Source of the DNA: Acidithiobacillus sp. | GTDB taxonomy: Bacteria; Pseudomonadota; Gammaproteobacteria; Acidithiobacillales; Acidithiobacillaceae | Direction of reading: 5' to 3' | Assembly (NCBI GenBank): GCA_027445725.1 | Contig: DAIAVG010000006.1 | Location: forward strand, 1 to 19,995 | DNA length: 19,995 nt | Part shown: one piece after another, positions 17,235 through 19,995 of the stretch | Layout: every line of letters starts with the position of its first letter | Numbering within the stretch: the stretch's first letter is position 1 | Made by a program: the position numbers and the translations under genes | Notes under the pieces: model-generated | What the model was told of the DNA's origin: nothing | Databases searched by the model: none | What the model saw: only the letters and a program-made list of their open reading frames with translations

Positions 17235-18899
17235 ATGCCTGATCTGCGTCGTTACCTTTTGATCGCAGTATCAATGGTCGCCCTGGCACCGACTGGCGCG
17301 CCAGCCGCAATGGCTGATAACGCAAGCGGTGCTCTGGATATCCGCATGAAGGCGGAGTTGTCCCGTCTACAGTCAGAGCAACATCATTTAGAGGAGCAAT
17401 TGGCGATGGCCCACGAGATCGCTAAATTACAGTTTCATATCAATCAGATGCGGCGTGAGCTGCTGCAGAGTCTGCAACAGTCGAACAGTTATTCACTACC
17501 CGTATCATCAAGAACTCCCAATACCTCGCTGTCAAGAACAACAGAACCGGTACATCAGGTTTACGCCCAGGTCCAGCCTCAGCCAACAAGCTCCACCCTG
17601 GCACGGGTTCCTCGCGAGGCCTACAGCCCTAACCCGCAGCCAGAAGCTTTGGCCAACAGAACAATAACTAACGAACCTCTTCCTCCAATAAACGCTGAGG
17701 CGCCAGGGTTCTCTACTGGCGAAAGGGCGATCCAGAGTGGGCACATGGCTGATGAGCGTGTGCATATCGAGCAACAGATCGAAAAGCTTCGCGCGCAACT
17801 GAGTACCTGGGTTGGTGGGGGGGTAGGCTCCCGGGCGAGAACGGGAACAACGGGGCTGAGCAAGCTGAATGAAACCGACGTTAACGCTGCGGCCAGTACA
17901 ACCCTGGGTAACCTGGGTCGGTTAACCGTTTCGGTGAGCAACGTCCATTTGTCTACAGGCGGCCAGCCGGCTGTTGCCGACGCCCATCTGGTTGGGAGTG
18001 CACCGGCCTTCGGTTTCGTTCCAAATGTCACCGATCGGGCGACCGGTACAGGTTTCTCTTTATTGTTTGCCAGACCCGACTTGCAAATGGACATTGGTTC
18101 CACCCCAACGGGTTTTCTTGAACATGGACTGACGGGCGGGATTGCCTGGCAGCCGGGTGGCGGTGCGGTTTCCCTCCAAGCCGACCGTAGACCTGTTGTT
18201 GACAGCCTGCTCTCCTATGCTGGCATGTACGATCCATACACCGGCAGTAACTGGGGCGGGGTGTTTGCCAATACCTTGCAAATTGCTGCCGGCTCAGGTC
18301 AGGATCCAGCGCGCTACGGTTCACTTTCTTATGCCGTTCTGCAGGGCTCACATGTGGCTGCCAACCATCGTTTGAGTGTGGACGGCGGCTTGCGGTGGCC
18401 CGTTGCTACCGGCATCCCCGATGAGCAGGTGCATGTGGGTCTTAATATGTTGTTCATGAGTTACGCAAAAAATCTTTCTTTTTTCACCTTGGGGCAGGGC
18501 GGCTATTTCAGCCCGCAAACATTCTACCGGCCTAGTGCGACAGTAGACTGGGAGGGCCATATTGGCGAGCATGCTGTTTGGAAGATTTCTGGGCGCTTAG
18601 GCTGGCAAACTTTCCAGCAGTCGTCCAGTCCCTATTTTCCCATGGATCCCGCCTTACAATCGGCTAGCGACAATCAGTATTATCCTGCTCAAAACGTCAG
18701 CAGTATTGCTTATGCCGTTACCGGTCAACTGGCTTATCTTTTTGCACCACAATGGTTGGGGACGGGATGGTTTCGCATGGATAACTCGAGAAACTACCAG
18801 GATGCCGTGGCGGGAGTCTCCCTCCAATACTATTTCAGTCCCTTATCAACACCACCCTCTCCAGATAGCCTAATCAAGCCTTGGATGACGCCACAATAA
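17235..18899 (+). CDS. BcsC C-terminal part: separately encoded outer-membrane cellulose exporter barrel
   Basis: The ATG at 17235 follows GGAG (17224-17227) at the end of the TPR gene. The 554-residue protein has a signal peptide (RRYLLIAVSMVALAPTGAPAAMA), a coiled-coil-like segment rich in Glu, Gln and Leu (about 35-85), a Pro/Ser/Gln-rich linker and a second short helical stretch (ERVHIEQQIEKLRAQL). Its C-terminal 350 residues resemble the BcsC barrel: MDIGSTPTGF, GGLRWPVATG, FFTLGQGGYFSPQTFYRPSA and a final DAVAGVSLQYYF. The barrel strand ending YYF is followed by about 20 extra residues, unlike classic outer-membrane proteins that end in Phe. Together with the preceding protein it replaces one BcsC of about 1,150 residues in E. 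coli. It is the last gene of the operon. The coiled coil may bind the TPR partner or peptidoglycan; this is inferred. Confidence 0.85.
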   Translation: MPDLRRYLLIAVSMVALAPTGAPAAMADNASGALDIRMKAELSRLQSEQHHLEEQLAMAHEIAKLQFHINQMRRELLQSLQQSNSYSLPVSSRTPNTSLSRTTEPVHQVYAQVQPQPTSSTLARVPREAYSPNPQPEALANRTITNEPLPPINAEAPGFSTGERAIQSGHMADERVHIEQQIEKLRAQLSTWVGGGVGSRARTGTTGLSKLNETDVNAAASTTLGNLGRLTVSVSNVHLSTGGQPAVADAHLVGSAPAFGFVPNVTDRATGTGFSLLFARPDLQMDIGSTPTGFLEHGLTGGIAWQPGGGAVSLQADRRPVVDSLLSYAGMYDPYTGSNWGGVFANTLQIAAGSGQDPARYGSLSYAVLQGSHVAANHRLSVDGGLRWPVATGIPDEQVHVGLNMLFMSYAKNLSFFTLGQGGYFSPQTFYRPSATVDWEGHIGEHAVWKISGRLGWQTFQQSSSPYFPMDPALQSASDNQYYPAQNVSSIAYAVTGQLAYLFAPQWLGTGWFRMDNSRNYQDAVAGVSLQYYFSPLSTPPSPDSLIKPWMTPQ

Positions 18900-18982
18900 C
18901 CCAAATTCCGCGATGACGTAAGGAAAAAATAGCGTGGAGGCCACCCTGTAAGAGTTTCCGGTATAATGGCTTTGCGAAAGCA
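18900..18982. other. Short tail after the bcs operon, up to the right island border
   Basis: No convincing rho-independent terminator is present. The stretch has a short hairpin GTGGAGGCCAC (18934-18944) without a T-tract, an isolated TATAAT (18962-18967) with no good -35, and the inverted repeat GCTTTGCGAAAGC (18969-18981) immediately next to the 14-bp repeat. Transcription may run on antisense into istB. Confidence 0.4.
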
Positions 18983-18996
18983 GTTTTCCCGGTCCC
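18983..18996. repeat. Right copy of the 14-bp direct repeat at the istB break
   Basis: GTTTTCCCGGTCCC is identical to 4292-4305 and lies in the same orientation. It encodes the Walker A core at which the N-terminal istB half stops. Reading from the right copy straight into the left copy restores [14 protein letters not shown] without a frame break. Confidence 0.6.
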
Positions 18997-19308
18997 AGTA
19001 CCACCGACGAAGATGATGTTGTGGGCGGCGCCCAGATTGTGGCCCTCGGCAAGTCGCTGTAGCGCCTTCTGGTCCACGGGACTCTCGGTAAAGTCGAAGT
19101 CTTCCAGGCCGCGCTGGGCGGGGAAACGTGCGGTACGCATCTGGTAGAGGAGGCTACGATTGGCACGCTCCTGGCGCTCGGCGGCGATGAGTTGCCCCAA
19201 CCACGTCTCGGGATCCTGAGGTAGGCGCTGGTCCATCCAATCCTCCACCGCCAGGGCCATGCCATAGAGATGCAGAGCACGCAGGGATTGCAGCAGCTCA
19301 GTGGACAT
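18983..19308 (-). pseudogene. istB: N-terminal half of IS21 helper ATPase IstB
   Basis: On the minus strand the gene starts MSTELLQSLRALHLYGMA at the ATG at 19308 (an ATG at 19314 adds two residues). It continues through WLGQLIAAERQERANRSLLY, then FPAQRGLEDFDF and NIIFVGGTGTGKT, giving 109 residues up to the Walker A loop. After GKT the frame stays open to 18874 (AFAKPLYRKLLQGG and onward), but this tail no longer resembles IstB and comes from the bcs side of the junction. Walker B and the rest of the ATPase are absent, so it cannot work. The start overlaps the istA stop by 11 bp, as usual in IS21. The missing part is at 3889-4305. Confidence 0.88.
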
Positions 19309-19995
19309 AGGCATTCCCCCGCAGCAAGTCGTAGCGGGCACAGTCCGCACGGGGCTCATCCTGCAAACGCAGAGCCTCCGGCGTACACACCGGGGCCGGG
19401 GGCAGCGGATTCGCCAAACGATGCATGAGGTTCAGTACCACCGCGGCATTCACGGCACCCTGCTCCAGGGCCATGGCGCAGGCGGTTTCCAGATTGTCGA
19501 TGCCGTATTCCCGTGCCATCAGGAGTACGGTGACGAACTCCCGATCCCCCAAGGGCTTGCTTTGCAGCCGTTGACGCACTGAGGTGATGGCGCGAGGCAG
19601 CTCCTGGAAGGGGCGCCCGTTGCGCAGGGCACCGGGCTTGCGCTCCAGGACATCCAGGTAGTGGATGACATCCGTGAAGACCTGGCCGCGCCCCATATGC
19701 CGCCGATGGCTGGCCACCGCCTGGCCTTCGTGCAGGACCAGGATACGGTCCACATAGCGGCGTACCTGCAGGTACTGGCCCGCGTATTGGGCCGGCACGC
19801 TGTACTGGTTCCGATCCACCGTCACCAAGCAGGTCTTGGACACCCGCGCCCGCACCTCGACGTATCCATCGAAGGTTGCCCGAAAGGCGCGCAGGGAGGG
19901 CTGCTCCTCCTGGAAGACTTCCCAGATGCTGCGGTCCTTCTGCTCGGGGTGAGCCTCGCTCTGCGCGCGTTCCACGCACTGTTGCCAGAGCCAGG
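19298..19995 (-). CDS. istA: IS21-family transposase IstA, C-terminal part (5' end outside the window)
   Basis: The frame is open to the window edge, so the GTG at 19975 is not the start. The visible 232 or so residues include the region after the DDE catalytic core: WEVFQEEQPSLRAF, DRNQYSVPAQYAGQYLQVRRY (the small beta-barrel domain shared with Mu-type transposases) and the family's C-terminal tail LRLQDEPRADCARYDLLRG. IstA cuts and joins the IS ends with help from IstB. The catalytic residues lie beyond the window, so I cannot say whether the enzyme is intact. The stop overlaps the istB start. GC content is visibly higher than in the bcs genes, consistent with a different origin. Confidence 0.92.
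   Translation of the reverse strand, partial: WLWQQCVERAQSEAHPEQKDRSIWEVFQEEQPSLRAFRATFDGYVEVRARVSKTCLVTVDRNQYSVPAQYAGQYLQVRRYVDRILVLHEGQAVASHRRHMGRGQVFTDVIHYLDVLERKPGALRNGRPFQELPRAITSVRQRLQSKPLGDREFVTVLLMAREYGIDNLETACAMALEQGAVNAAVVLNLMHRLANPLPPAPVCTPEALRLQDEPRADCARYDLLRGNAYVH

Larger units (their letters stand above)
4306..18982. mobile_element. Regulator plus cellulose-operon module lying between two halves of one istB gene
   Basis: This segment holds only the BTAD regulator and the five bcs genes, with 28 bp between the left border and the regulator stop and 83 bp between the last bcs stop and the right border. Outside it, the C-terminal (left) and N-terminal (right) istB halves lie on the same strand and rejoin in frame at the shared 14-bp repeat. 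I infer that the module was inserted into, or recombined with, an IS21 element. It contains no integrase, transposase or terminal inverted repeat that I can see, so the mechanism is unknown. An alternative is two IS21 copies flanking the bcs locus, each partly deleted, but that requires two breakpoints at the same codons. Confidence 0.55.

Noticed and set aside
18934..18944. Hairpin GTGGAGGCCAC as terminator of the bcs operon
   Set aside because: The stem has only four base pairs and no T-run follows.
18962..18967. Perfect TATAAT as an outward promoter at the right border
   Set aside because: No reasonable -35 lies 16-18 bp upstream and no extended -10 TG is present; recorded only as a weak note.
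18874..18982. Open extension of the right istB frame beyond the Walker A loop
   Set aside because: The residues after GKT do not resemble IstB; the frame is open by chance in the bcs-side flank.

Overview
The window carries a cellulose-synthesis (bcs) locus in a proteobacterial accessory region. Gene content and style (BTAD regulator, fused BcsAB, IS21 remnants, a restriction/toxin operon) would fit an Acidithiobacillus-like acidophile, but no housekeeping marker gene is present, so this assignment is a guess. There is no RNA gene and no CRISPR array.

Layout. (1) 1-3185, plus strand: a tightly overlapping operon holding the 3' part of hsdS, a zeta-toxin-like P-loop kinase, a small probable partner protein and hsdM, so a toxin-antitoxin-like pair sits inside a type I restriction-modification operon. 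(2) 3238-3678: a stand-alone RNase HI. (3) 3836-4305, minus strand: one end of an IS21-family element with the C-terminal half of istB. (4) 4306-18982: a compact segment with a large minus-strand regulator (BTAD/SARP DNA-binding domain, degenerate cyclase domain, STAND-type ATPase, TPR-like tail) divergent from a plus-strand operon: bcsQ, bcsAB fusion, bcsZ, bcsC TPR part, bcsC barrel part. (5) 18983-19995, minus strand: the N-terminal half of istB and the 3' part of istA, running off the window.

The most striking observation is that the two istB halves are complementary and lie on the same strand. The right copy stops and the left copy starts at the same Walker A codons, where both carry the same 14-bp sequence. 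Joined, they give an uninterrupted protein of about 242 residues, a normal IstB length. The simplest reading is that a 14.7-kb module, regulator plus cellulose operon with no mobility gene of its own, interrupted an IS21 element.

The proteins would work together as follows. BcsA polymerises UDP-glucose at the inner membrane under c-di-GMP control (PilZ domain). BcsB, fused to it, guides the chain in the periplasm. BcsQ is a cytoplasmic accessory ATPase-like protein. BcsZ is the periplasmic GH8 glucanase, but with an Asn at the expected catalytic base. The usual single BcsC is split into a periplasmic TPR protein and a separately secreted outer-membrane barrel. The shared 183-bp promoter region holds two ATACGCT heptamers exactly 11 bp apart, the arrangement SARP regulators recognise, which suggests that the divergent regulator controls the operon.
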